From: Stomoxys calcitrans
Lineage: Eukaryota; Arthropoda; Insecta; Diptera; Muscidae
Reading direction: 5' to 3'
Assembly: GCF_963082655.1 (NCBI RefSeq)
Contig: NC_081555.1
Location: forward strand, 26,904,776-26,968,775
Length of the DNA: 64,000 bases
The notes under the pieces are model-generated. The model was not told the DNA's origin. It worked only from the letters and a program-made list of their open reading frames with translations, and did not search any database. Below are positions 21,435 through 32,900 of the stretch, piece after piece. The position numbers and the translations under genes are program-made. Positions within the stretch are counted from its first letter, which is position 1, and each line of letters begins with the position of its first letter.

Positions 21435-21667
21435 GTGAATTATGTAAGCGGTAATCGCACATCTGAGCCCAACAGTGGTTATAGCTGGAACATCCCAATG
21501 GGCAATATACTCTACAGCAAAATTATTAACATGATACTGAGAGATGGAATGGTCAGAAATTGGGTAATAAGAGGTTCAACTCATAGAGTCTCAAGTAGTT
21601 CAAGTAGTAATAGTGTCATAATTAGAGCTGCAGAGCCGATCACTGAATCTGACCTTCTGCAAATGCA

Positions 21668-21977
21668 AATTTTTGCCCATGAACATTCCACTAAGGAACA
21701 GGGGCAAACTTCTCACATATCAATGAGTGCAGTCCGATTCAAGTTTTTAAGCTCAATGATATGGGGCCTCCCTTTTATAGCCGAGTCCGAACGGCGTGCA
21801 GCAGTGCGGCACCTCTTTGGAGAAAAGTTCTACATGGCATTGTACCTCACAAATGTTGCCAGCATTAGGAAGGGAAAACCACTGCTTACAATTTTTTCTG
21901 ATGGTCTCTCCAGGATTCGAACCCAGGCGTTCAGCGTCATAGGCGGACATGCTAACCTCTGCGCTACGGTGGCCTCC
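21668..21977 (-). mobile_element. tRNA-derived SINE, best full-length copy (~310 bp)
   Basis: The reverse complement begins GGAGGCCACCGTAGCGCAGA then GGTTAGCATGTCCGCCTATG, with an A box (TAGCGCAGAGG). It continues with ACGCTGAACGCC, a B box (GGGTTCGAATCC), and GGAGAGACCATCAG. The body contains GTTTTCCCTTCCTAATGCTG, CAACATTTGTGAGGTAC, GTGCCGCACTGCTGCACGCC and AAGGGAGGCCCC. The end is CCTTAGTGGAATGTTCATGG then GCAAAAATTTGC. The long plus-strand open frame across it is the antisense of the SINE and is not a gene. Confidence 0.9.
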
Positions 21978-22451
21978 TATTGGAGTTATTCCCCGGAATC
22001 CGAATCGTTGTCGAATCAGTCACTTTTGATAGGGTAGCATTAACGGATTCCAAGATATGCATCAGGTTGTTCTACAGTGAATTTATTGAGATTTTCGAGA
22101 AGGACGAGAGGAAGAGATACTTGTCGCAGCCGTTGTATCCGAGCAGATAATCAATCACAACCATTCACCATGGGCGAAATAAAAAGTATCAAACTGCCAA
22201 ATTATCCAAGGCGCTAAGACCCGATTAAAACTCTAATTTAAACTGAGAGTCGAGTATCCAATGAAGCTTCTTATCTTCATCTTTGGACACTATTATTGTT
22301 TTCGATATGTGGAAAATGGGCAAAGTTCTACTGTTAATGAAGCCATTAAGAAACCGAATAAGGATGACCCGATTTTCCTTCCAACGCCGGTAGCTAACGC
22401 TTGAGGCTATTATTTTCAAGCCTTCTCGAAGAATTTCCAATATCCATGCTA
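21978..22451. other. Unrecognised sequence, possibly retroelement-derived
   Basis: The minus-strand frame 22440-22225 (MEILREGLKIIASSVSYRRW at its start) has a normal-looking composition but matches no family I know. The flanking base order is not obviously repetitive. It borders the inverted repeat at 22452. Confidence 0.35.
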
Positions 22452-22608
22452 ATGGATTTGGTAAATTTCAGACAACTTCTTTTTCGGCATTACCGCTACT
22501 TCACCTGTGGTCTCTACTAGATCAAGCTGTTCATAGGAACTAGTAGAGAACACAGGTAAAATGGTGGAAATGCAGGCAAAGAAGTTGTCTGAAATTTACC
22601 AAATCCAT
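22452..22608. repeat. Imperfect inverted repeat, 69-bp arms, 19-bp loop
   Basis: The left arm 22452-22520 contains ATGGATTTGGTAAATTTCAG then ACAACTTCTTT. The right arm 22540-22608 is its complement through CTAGTAGAGA, CACAGGT and AAGAAGTTGTCTGAAATTTA. The outer 34 bp and the inner end match well, while the middle ~20 bp has diverged. Confidence 0.85.
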
Positions 22609-23424
22609 GCTAGTTTTCGGATATTGAAAATCCATGAAGAATGCTCGGGAACGGGAAGGCTTATTGGACGGTCCTATCGAAGACTACCGATACGTCCAGT
22701 TATGCCACTTGTTTTGGGGACATTGTCAACACTTTTCTCCAGCCAGTACAGAAAAATTGGATGGCGAATTATTTGTGTGTAGTAGAATCCGAAGCCCCGT
22801 AGATTAAATCAGGAAGTTTCTCCAAATTCACCCCTCTGGATGGCATTGAGATCGCATCATATTTGAAAATTTATCTCCCCGTCCTATGGTGGAGGTTTAA
22901 TAAATACCAAATTATTTCAACATTGATAAGATTCTGCTATTAAGACGTAAGCCATTAAAAAAGTTATTTCCAATCTACTTTGTCAAGCAAAACAGGATTT
23001 TTAAAGTTTAAATCTATAATTGGTGTTTACATTTTCAGCTATATTTAACCATCTTCTTGTTGTTTGCTAACGGCTTATTAAAATGATAATTAAAGATTGC
23101 ACATTCTAATTAGCCTCTCACTTGATTATACTGAAAAATAGTATATTCTACATCATCCTATGAACAGTTGACTAAAATTAGCGTTAATATTCTGTTGACA
23201 CTATTGTTGCAACTCATCCTATATACTCGTATACAGGATAATCTGTACTTTTATGAAGCGTGCAACTAATTGTTAGCCTATTTGAATTTCAAAACAAAAA
23301 CTGTAATGGCGTAGTATTAACCGTCTATTTGCCACAGTGATAAATATTGATTTTATTGCGAATTTCATTAAAAAAAGAAATACTACTTAGAAAGAACAAT
23401 CGAACGAATTCAGTATACTAATCG
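22609..23424. other. Non-coding, no recognised feature
   Basis: This is mixed to AT-rich sequence. The plus-strand frame through 22561-22782 starts within the inverted repeat and has no recognised domain. The stretch 23040-23420 is AT-rich. Confidence 0.4.
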
Positions 23425-24860
23425 CCCAAGGGATTGAAACTATCCTTCAAGGAATTGTACTTTGTGATTCTACCAATCCCCCAAGAGATTCCACCAATCC
23501 CTGAAGGGTTGGAACCAATCCCCCAAATAATTGTACCAACTCCCCATTGGATTGAACCAAACCCCAAAGGAATTGTACCAACTCCTCATGGAATTGTATA
23601 ACTAAGAAATTCCTCCAATCTGATTTACCAATCCTCCAATGGTTCCAATCCCATGGCATCTAGTTGTACGAACCGGATTAACCCGATGAAGGCCTTCATC
23701 TGCAAGGGTTGCCGACTCAGTGCACAACACACTACTACAACAACAAATCCCTCAAACGATTATACTCCTCCCCAATAGACTTGGAGCAATCCCCAATACA
23801 CTTGGAGCAATTCCCTTTGGGATTACAGCAATTCCCTCTGGGATTACAGCAATACCCCATGGGATTACAACTATCCCCTATGTGATTAGAGCAATCCCCT
23901 GTGGATTAAAAGCAATACCCTATGGGATTAGCGCAATCCTCTATGGGATTAGAGCAATTCCTTATGTGATTTAAGCAATTCCCTGTGGGGTTAAACCAAT
24001 CTTCTATGGGATAAGAGCAATCCCCAATAGGATTACAGCAATCGCATATGATATTACAACAATTGCATATGAGATTAGAGCAATCCCCTATGGGCTTAGG
24101 GCATTGGCGGGCAAATGCATACACCATTACACATATTCGTGTACGCGAACAAGAACATAGGACAATGGGCTCGGAATTTTTACGCACACTAGCACCCAAC
24201 AAACCGGTGTTGGGTGCTAGTGTGCTATAAAGCAATATCCTATGTGATAAGAGCAATCTACTATGCGAATATAGCAATCCCCTATGGGTTTAGAGCAATC
24301 CCATATTTGATAAGAACAATACTCTATGGGATTAGAGTAATTGACTGTGGGATTGGAGCAATCCCTACAGGATGGAATTGGCGCAATCCCTTATGGGATT
24401 AAAGAAATCCCTTATGGGATTAGAGTAATACACTGTAGGATTAGAGCAACAACCCATGGGATTAGAGTAATCCCCTATGCGATTAGAGCGATCGCCTATG
24501 GAATTTTAGCAATCCCAAGTGTGATTGCAGTAATCTTCAGTTGGATTGTATGGGATTGGAGCAATCCCTCATGAGTTTGGAGAAATCCTTTATAGGATTG
24601 GAGTATTCCCTTATGGATTAGGAGCTATTCCTTATATTATTGTAGCAGGCTCCTATGGGGTTGTAGGAATACCCTTTGCGATTGGAGAAATCCATAATGG
24701 GATTGTGGCAATCCCCTATGGAATTTGAACAATTTCCCATGGAGCCATCTCCTATGGCATTATAAGTCCTCATGGGTTCGGAATCCCCAATTAGATTGAA
24801 GCAATCCCCTTCTAAATTGGAGCAATCTTTCCTTGGATTCCTCCAGGGAATTTTATAATT
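23425..24860. repeat. 21-bp minisatellite (about 1.4 kb, two blocks)
   Basis: The main unit is GATTAGAGCAATCCCCTATG plus G, 21 bp, repeated with substitutions from about 23780 to 24830. A related, more diverged block (CCAATCCCCCAAGAGATTCC type) spans 23425-23660. Because 21 bp is seven codons, the array stays open in several frames. The plus strand reads a heptad such as AIPYGIR many times, and the minus strand reads heptads such as CSNPIGD. The blocks are separated by 23661-23755 (GAACCGGATTAACCCGATGA) and interrupted at about 24100-24230. Confidence 0.92.
24184..24225. repeat. Stem-loop with 18-bp perfect arms inside the minisatellite
   Basis: GCACACTAGCACCCAACA (24184-24201) is complementary to TGTTGGGTGCTAGTGTGC (24208-24225). 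The loop is AACCGG. It lies in an inserted, non-repetitive stretch of about 130 bp between 21-bp units, next to GTGTACGCGAACAAGAACAT. Confidence 0.93.
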
Positions 24861-24956
24861 TCCCCATCCAATTTTCTGAAGTTTTTCAAACTCATGAAAA
24901 TGAAGGTAGTTCTTGGATAGCAGTTTTTTTTTCAGTTTTATATTTGAAATTGTTTT

Positions 24957-26245
24957 ATACCTATCACCGAAGCATAGGGGTATACTCATTTTGTCATTCC
25001 GTTTTCAACACATCTAAATGACCATATGTGACTCTATAAAGTATATACATATACTCTTGATCGTCGTAAAAATCTAAGATATCTAATCTAGATATGTCCG
25101 TCCGTCTGTCTGTTTAAATCAAGCTACAGTCTTTAAATATGAGGATATTGCGCTAAATCTTTGCACATATTCTCTTTTTGTCCATAAACAGGTTAAGGCT
25201 CTTCGACATCCCTGTTCAATATGGTCCAGATCGGTTCAGGTTTGGAGATAGCTGCCATATAGACCGATCTCCCAATTTTGGGCCTTTGACCTATAAAGGG
25301 CAAATTTATTGCCCTATTTCGCTGAAATTTGGTACAGTGATCCCTTTTAAACTCTTCGATATTCGTGTCTTAAATAGTTCAGATCGGTCTATATTTGGAT
25401 ATACCTGCCACCGATCTCCCGGTTTAACTTCTTAGGCCCATAAAAGGTGAATTTTTTAACCAATGAGTTTGGTACAATGAATTGTACCAAAGACTCTTTT
25501 ATTGCCTTCCCGAATAAGGTGGAGATCGGACTATATTTACATATAAAGGGTGATTTTTTTGAGGTTAGGATTTTCATGCATTAGTATTTGACAGATCACG
25601 TGGGATTTCAGACATGGTGTCAAAGAGAAAGATGCTCAGTATGCTTTGACATTTCATCATGAATAGACTTACTAACGAGCAACGCTTGCAAATCATTGAA
25701 TTTTATTACCAAAATCAGTGTTCGGTTCGAAATGTGTTCATTCACCTTAACGTTGCGTCCAACAGCATCTTTGAAAAAATACGGTCCAATGATTCCACCA
25801 GCGTACAAACCACACCAAACAGTGCATTTTTCGGGATGCATGGGCAGTTCTTGAACGGCTTCTGGTTGCTCTTCACTCCAAATGCGGCAATTTTGCTTAT
25901 TTACGTAGCCATTCAACCAGAAATGAGCCTCATCGCTGAACAAAATTTGTCGATTCACTGAAAATGATTTCACTGAAAATGATTCACTGAAAATGATTTG
26001 CAAGCGTTGCTCGTTAGTAAGTCTATTCATGATGAAATGTCAAAGCATACTGAGCATCTTTCTCTTTGACACCATGTCTGAAATCCCACGTGATCTGTCA
26101 AATACTAATGCATGAAAATCCTAACCTCAAAAAAATCACCCTTTAGCTGCTTAAGATTTGTCGTATTATGGCGAAAGGTGGTTAATATATTCATTTATCC
26201 GACGTGGTGGGTGGGCCGAACTTAATGTCTTTTTACTTGTTGTAC
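24957..26245 (+). repeat. Family R dispersed repeat, copy 6, split by a foldback element
   Basis: The head is ATACCTATCACCGAAGCATA then GTATATACATATACTCTTGA and GTCCGTCCGTCTGTCTG. Two or three second-subtype units follow (GCTGCCATATAGACCGATCT, CGCTGAAATTTGGTACAGTG) up to 25545. The Tc1/mariner derivative occupies 25546-26143. The family tail (GGTGGGTGGGCCGAACTTAA, TTTTTACTTGTT) resumes at about 26190-26240, so the foldback element entered an existing family R copy. Confidence 0.75.
25546..26143. mobile_element. Foldback Tc1/mariner derivative, copy 1 (598 bp)
   Basis: It is flanked by TA (25544-25545 and 26144-26145). The ends are AAGGGTGATTTTTTTGAGGT and the exact inverse. The inverted arms are about 150-175 bp each and both contain the transposase start MNRLTNEQRLQII, one reading inward from each end. 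The middle, on the minus strand, encodes QILFSDEAHFWLNGYVNKQN then CRIWSEEQPEA and VWCGLYAGGIIGPYFFKDA, part of the DDE catalytic domain with its 'SDEAHF' Asp. The helix-turn-helix region, the second Asp and the last catalytic residue are missing, so it cannot make active transposase. On the minus strand the start is fused in frame to the catalytic fragment (136 codons). Confidence 0.93.
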
Positions 26246-26590
26246 TCCAACAGCATGTACTTCCAAGAATCACACCGCAGAGAATTCTTTTACAGTTAGA
26301 CAAAGATGTACTGTTATTAAAGCATTTGAAGGGATTCTTGGACCGCGATTTCTTCTACATAAAAATTGTCAAATGGATTATGCTGTCCTTAATAAATCAT
26401 TCATATATCTAAAATGTCTTAATACAATTTTTTTTTGTTTTAATAAAGAACAGATTCTAACTTCATCACTTTTTTTATATTTTTTGATCTACAAAATGTC
26501 CACCAGTCTTGTCCTGCCATAATCTATCCTCTACATGGTATGTGTGCGAGCCATCACACTACGCCTCCGAGACTATGTGAATAGGCTACG
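26246..26590 (-). other. 3' flank / probable 3' UTR of the UNC93-like gene
   Basis: It lies directly downstream of the stop codon at 26591. On the minus strand an ATTAAA hexamer occurs at 26444-26439, about 150 bases past the stop, and could serve as a poly(A) signal. The plus-strand frame at 26158-26412 overlaps the family R tail and has no domain. Confidence 0.4.
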
Positions 26591-26952
26591 TCATAAACTA
26601 ATCAGCTGTGACTTACGCTGCGATTCCAAACGTATCTCCAACATGGCATACGGCAATACACTAACCACCAAGATAATGACCAAGGATATTATCTTGGGTG
26701 TCTCACACATAAAACCATGGGCGGCAAATGTAATGCCCAGGCCAAGGAAACGCAATGCCTGCATTGGAGAAGTTACCTCGACCACATGATTTGTATGATT
26801 TAGAGTTACCAAAGCGAATAGCAAGGTTTCCCACATACCATTGCAGGCACCCCAGGAGGCAGCCAAAACATAAAAGAGAGCGCTGTCATCGCTGGAAGGC
26901 TTCCAGGTGGAGAGGGCCAATAAAAGACAGGAATGGAAGAAAAAACCGGCCA
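26591..26952 (-). CDS. UNC93-like gene, coding exon 5 (last)
   Basis: The acceptor is TTTTCAG ending at 26953. The first two bases complete a codon begun in exon 4 (TTG, Leu). The exon encodes residues 636-755, starting AGFFFHSCLLLALSTW, and holds the last hydrophobic segments, including ALFYVLAASWGACNGMWETL and IISLVIILVVSVLPYAML. The stop is TGA at 26593-26591. Confidence 0.93.
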
Positions 26953-29900
26953 CTGAAAAAAAAAAAACAGGTAAAGTTTAGCAAAATTGCACAAAAGTTA
27001 GATATTTTCAACTCACATATGACCACTAAACGTTTAGTATGCCTCAACAGCATACTAAGAGTGCAGGAAACAATGAGCTGCATGACACCCATGCCTATAA
27101 TGGCTCCAGCCACCATACTTATTCCCAGGGAGCAGGAAACAAAAGCCTAGAATTTGAATTCATTGTTTTCTTTCTCATTCTCTTTTCTTTCCATCATACT
27201 CACCGTCAGAAAATCACTTAGAATATATGCCTGCTCTGTGCCTATAAAATAAGCCAGTGGGCCCGCAAACAGCAATGTATCCGTCATACCCTTGATGCGT
27301 TCATGACGAAATGTAGACTGCACCTTGCCCGCCAATACAATGAGTATGACCGAGGTCAAAGCAAATATCAGATATATCCCTATCAGGGTGGTGGATCCCG
27401 CCCTTGGCTTCTCCCTTATGAAGGGTGAAAATATGGTCTCATTGATTTCATCATCTTCTTTGGTCTTTGCGGCATTATATTGCCACAAGGGACACATATC
27501 GGCTCCACATATACGACTGCCATGTTCATCCAGATTGTAGTACTCCATCATGAAACCCGTCCTATGGTTCCACACATAGGGCGTACTGGGCACATAGAAT
27601 TGTACCGCTTCTGCTTGAGGACCACTAGTGTTGGTTGTGGGTGCCACAGTGGCACTCTCTGTGGTCGAAGTAGTAGTTGTAGTGCTGCTAGTTGTTGTTG
27701 GGTCCGCTGTAGTCAACGGCGCCTTGCCCAAACAATTCCAATCTCTTGAGGTACACGACAGCACCATGGAGGCTATAATGGCTCCCACTATGATGCCAAA
27801 ATCCTTGGAGGCCTGAAACCAGCGGGCCAACCTTCTAACTTTCTGATCACGATTGCAGGAGAGCTTATGCTCCTCCCACGAGTCCAAGGCATGCGTTGAC
27901 ATTAGAGTGCATTCGTGCTGGGAACAACTCAGTTTGCTGCCAAAATGCACTACCACAGCTATTTTGCTAATCCACGAGGGACTATGGGTCACACCCAATA
28001 AGATGTAAGCCGGCAGTAGGGTGTAGATCGAGGGATAGAGATGGCACAGCAGAAATAAACACACAGCCACGGAATTGACTCCCATCAAAATGGTATAGCC
28101 AAATTTCCTTATTAGTTTGGGCGTTACCAAGCACATGCCCGACGATATGAAGAAACAGAGACTCAACAGTAGCGAGCCTATATTGGGTCCCACCTGCAGC
28201 CATTGTTCTCGATGATGCCACACCGAATTGGAGCCTTGTAGGCCAAACAGGGGCACCAGCACGGCACACAATAGACCATGGGCCACAGCCAATAGGGTGA
28301 AACATTTGCCCACTTTTTGTCTTATGTGGGCTGGTACTTTATAGCGACAATTGCGATTGTTAAGTGAGATAAGGCGCCGTATAGAAGTGGCCCCTATGGA
28401 GCTGTTGATAGATTCTCTACGGCGGGATGCAGCCAGAGCAGCCTGCACATGATATGACGAAACGGGATTGATGCGATGCGATCTAGTCGATATGGGTGAA
28501 TAGGCTGGAAGGTGCTGCAAAAAGAAAAGGAAATGGTAAAAAAGGAACATAAACAAAGTCTATTTAAATTAAGTACTAAAGTGAAACCATAACAGTATGC
28601 TTTAAGCTCAAGATATTAAAATCGTTTGTGACACCACAGGAGCAAGAGAAAGAATAGCCGTCCTGTACCTAGCGTTAAACCAGCTAAAGGGTGATTTTTT
28701 TGAGGTTAGGATTTTCATGCATTAGTATTTGACAGATCACGTGGGATTTCAGACATGGTGTCAAAGAGAAAGATGCTCAGTATGCTTTGACATTTCATCA
28801 TGAATAGACTTACTAACGAGCAACGCTTGCAAATCATTGAATTTTATTACCAAAATCAGTGTTCGGTTCGAAATGTGTTCATTCACCGTAACGTTGCGTC
28901 CAACAGCATCTTTGAAAAAATACGGTCCAATGATTCCACCAGCGTACAAACCACACCAAACAGTGCATTTTTCGGGATGCATGGGCAGTTCTTGAACGGC
29001 TTCTGGTTGCTCTTCACTCCAAATGCGGCAATTTTGCTTATTTACGTAGCCATTCAACCAGAAATGAGCCTCATCGCTGAACAAAATTTGTCAAAATTTG
29101 AACACATTTCGAACCGAACACTGATTTTGGTAATAAAATTCAATGATTTGCAAGCGTTGCTCGTTAGTAAGTCTATTCATGATGAAATGTCAAAGCATAC
29201 TGAGCATCTTTCTCTTTGACACCATGTCTGAAATCCCACGTGATCTGTCAAATACTAATGCATGAAAATCCTAACCTCAAAAAAATCACCCTTTATATCG
29301 CTTTTAAAGCGGTGATTAGATTAAGTTAAGTTGAAAAGTGGGTGTGGATTCTTATCCGCCCCATGCCACAATGGACATACACCTTATACGAATATAGTTA
29401 TCGGTTTGTTGTCCGCTCTAAACCCAAAAACTATCCCCATAATACGGTACTGCAGGCCAATATCTGGGCGATCGCGGAATGCGTGAGGTAGTGTGGTGTT
29501 AACGCAAGGACGTAGAGTATAAACATCTTTAAGGACAGTAAACTGGCCATCAGGGTAATAACAGCCATGACGGTAAGATCACGGAGTGTAAAAAGGAGAT
29601 GAACGCCTTCTCTGAGGTTGGAACGATCCTCATCGTTTGGGTGCTGGGCCATAACGGAGTAAGGGGGAATGAAATAGCAGGCGATTTGGCAGTGAAGGCC
29701 AGAGGACTGCTGTCAATAAAATTGTTTAACCTGAAGCCTTTCGGGTCGACACAGTCCGAGATAAGGCTATTGGCGACGAACGCCCATGTACCACTGTGGA
29801 ACAGCGAAACAGTCGGTAGGACGGCGAAAAGACTAGTATTTCTTCTACAAGCAGGTTAAGTTCTAGAATAGGGCAAATCGGACTATATTTGGATATAGCT

Positions 29901-32900
29901 GCCATATAGATCGATCTGGCAATGGAGGGTCTTAAGCCTGTAGAAGCCGCATTTTTTCCGATTTATCAAACCGAATATGGATATGCCAGTGAGTTGTTTT
30001 AAGCCTCCAGACATCCGACTCAAATATGGTTAAGATCGAATTTCGGTAAAATTTTAAATGGTGAGTTGTTTTGTGCCTCCGACTCAAATATGGTTTAGAT
30101 CGGAATATATTTAGATTATTATTATTGTCCGATTTCGCTGAAATTTGACATAGGAAGTTGATTAACGCCTCCCGTCGTCACACATAAATATGGTCTAGAT
30201 CGGACAATATTTATATGTAGCTGCCATACAGGCCGATCTGCCCATTTAGGGTCTTACGCCCATAAAAGCCGCAATTATTATCCGATTTCGCTGAAATTTG
30301 AAATAGGAAGTTGATTACGGCTCCCGCCGTCACACCTAAATATTTAGATTTAGCTGCCATAAAGACCGATCTGCCGATTGGAGGTCTTAAGCCAAGAGAA
30401 ACCGCAATTATTATCCGATTTCGGTAAAATTTGAAATAAGGAGCCTCCGACTCAAATATGGTTAAGATCGGACAATATTTAGATATAGCTGCCCAATTGA
30501 TCGATCTGCCGATTGAGGGTCTTAAGCCCATAAAAGCCGCAATTATTATCCGATTTTGCTGAAATTTGAAATAGTGAGTAAATTAAAGCCTCCCGATATG
30601 CGACTTGAATATGGTTCAGGTCGCTCTATATTTAGATATAGCTGCCATATAGGGCGATCTGCCGTTAAGGGTCTTGAGCCCATAAAAGCTGAATTTATTA
30701 CCCGATTTCGCTGAAACTAAAAACAGTGAGTTGAAACAGTGAGTTGTTCAAAGCCTTCAGTCTTCACATCTAAATATGGTCCTGATAGGACAATATGCCA
30801 TATAGACCGATCTGACGATTGAGGGTCTTAGCCCATAAAAGCCGCAATTATTATCTGATTTCGATAAAAAAAAATTAAATAGTGAGTGATTTTAAGCCTG
30901 CAGACATCCGACTCAAATTCAGACCGGACAGTTCAGATCGGACTATATTTTGATATAGCTGCCATATAAACCGATCTGCCGATTGAGAGCCTTAAGCCCC
31001 ATTTATAACCCGATTTTGCTTTAATTTGACACAGTGATTTGTATTAAGCCTGCTATCATCCAACCAGCATATGGTCCAGATCAGATTATATTTAGTTATA
31101 GCTGCCATATAGACCAATCTTCCTATTTGGGGTCTTAATTCCACAAAAACGGATTTGCTAAAACTGTGACTTGTATAAGAGTTCTAGAGACCTGAATCAA
31201 ATATGATCCAGACCAGCCCTCATTTGTATATTATTGGGTTGCCCAAAAAGTAATTGCGAATTTTTCAAATTTTTTCACAGCTTGTGACTCTGTAATTGCA
31301 TTCTTTCTTCTGTCAGTTATCAGCTGTTACTTTTAGCTTGCTTTAGAAAAAAAGTGTAAAAAAAGTATATTTGATTAAAGTTCATTCTAAGTATTGTTAA
31401 AAATGCATTTACTTTCTTTTAAAAAATCCGCAATTACTTTTTGGGCAACCCAATACTATGGATGTGGCTGTTATAAAAGGGGATGGTTAATTTATACATA
31501 GTGGGGGGTATTCAAAGCTCGACACGGCCGAACTTTTCACTTTTTTAACTTCTTCGAGGCTACTTTTTACTCTTTAACGCACACAACACGCCAATTACTC
31601 GTTTAGATGTATGTCCATAGTGGCATAGGGCGGATTAATATCCGCACCCTCTTTTCAACCGAACAATCCCGTGCTGTTCACATAACACGTAATCGTTTCC
31701 CACTATATGACCCTCATCTGGTTCAAGTTTGGTGCAAAGCTGGTCCCGTGCGGATACAAACCCAAGTGCTGAAGTCTGTTAGCTGCGGGGAAGAAGAGGG
31801 AACTAAAACCCAAAGCCCAAAGGACAGGGTACTAAAACTACCCTTTATCAAAGGAAAGAGTATTAAAACTACCCTTTTCCAAAGCACAGCGTACTAAAAG
31901 TACCCTTTCCCAAAGGAAAAGTTATTCAAACTACCCTTTTCCACAGGAAGGTGTACTAAAACTACCCTTTCCCAAAGGAAAGGGCACTAAAACTACCTTT
32001 TACAAAGGAAAGTGTACTAAAACTAACCTTTCCTAAAGGAAAGGGTACTAAAACTACCTTTTCCTAAAGGAAAGGGTACCAAACTACCCTTTTCCAAAGG
32101 AAAGCGTACTAAAACTACCCTTTTCTAAAAGAAAGGGTAGTAAAACTACCCCTTTCCAAAGAAAAGGGTTCTAAAACTATCCTTATCCAAAGGAAAGAGT
32201 AATTGAACTACTCTTTCCCAAAGGAAAGAGTAATTGAACTACTCTTTCCCAAAGGAAAGGATACTAAAACTGCCCTTTACAAAGGAAAGGGTACTAAAAC
32301 TAACCTTAACAACCTTAACAAGGGTAGTACAAAGAGGGTAGTAAGGAAAGAGTAATTGAACAACGCTTTCCCAAAGAAAAGGGTACTAAAACTAACCTTT
32401 CCTAAAGGAAAGTGCACTAAAACCACCCTTTCCCAAAGGAAAGGATACTAAAACCGCCCTTTACAAAGGAAAGGGTACTAAAATTAACCTTAACAAATGA
32501 AAGGGTAGTAAAACTACCCTTTTCCAAAGGAAAGGGTACTAAAACGACCTTTTCCCAAAGGAAAGGGTACTTAAACTACTTACCTTTCCTAAAGGAAAGT
32601 GTACTAAAACCACCCTTTCCCAAAGGAAAGGGTACTAAAACTGCCCTTTACAAAGGAAAGGGTACTAAAACCAACCTTCACAAAGGAAAGGGTAGTAAAA
32701 CTACCCTTTTCTAAAGGAAAGGGTTCTAAAACCACCCTTTTCCAAAGGAAAGAGTACTAAAACCATCCTTTTCCAAAGGAAATGGTACTAAAACTACCCT
32801 TTCCCAAAGGAAAGGGTACTAAAACTTCTGTTTTCCAAAGGAAAGGGTACTCAAACTACCCTTTCCCACAGGAAGGTGTACTAAGACTACCCTTTTCCAC

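Noticed and set aside
21435..22037. 200-codon open frame on the plus strand
   Set aside because: Its middle is the reverse strand of a tRNA-derived SINE and the rest is unrecognised. A coding gene is unlikely.
23425..24860. CRISPR-like array
   Set aside because: Units are contiguous 21-bp repeats without unique spacers, and the genome is eukaryotic.
28515..28556. Exon 3 of the UNC93-like gene starting at its own ATG (28556)
   Set aside because: The 14 residues before 28514 are Phe/Leu-rich because they translate the polypyrimidine tract of a clear splice acceptor. Phase with exon 2 also fits.
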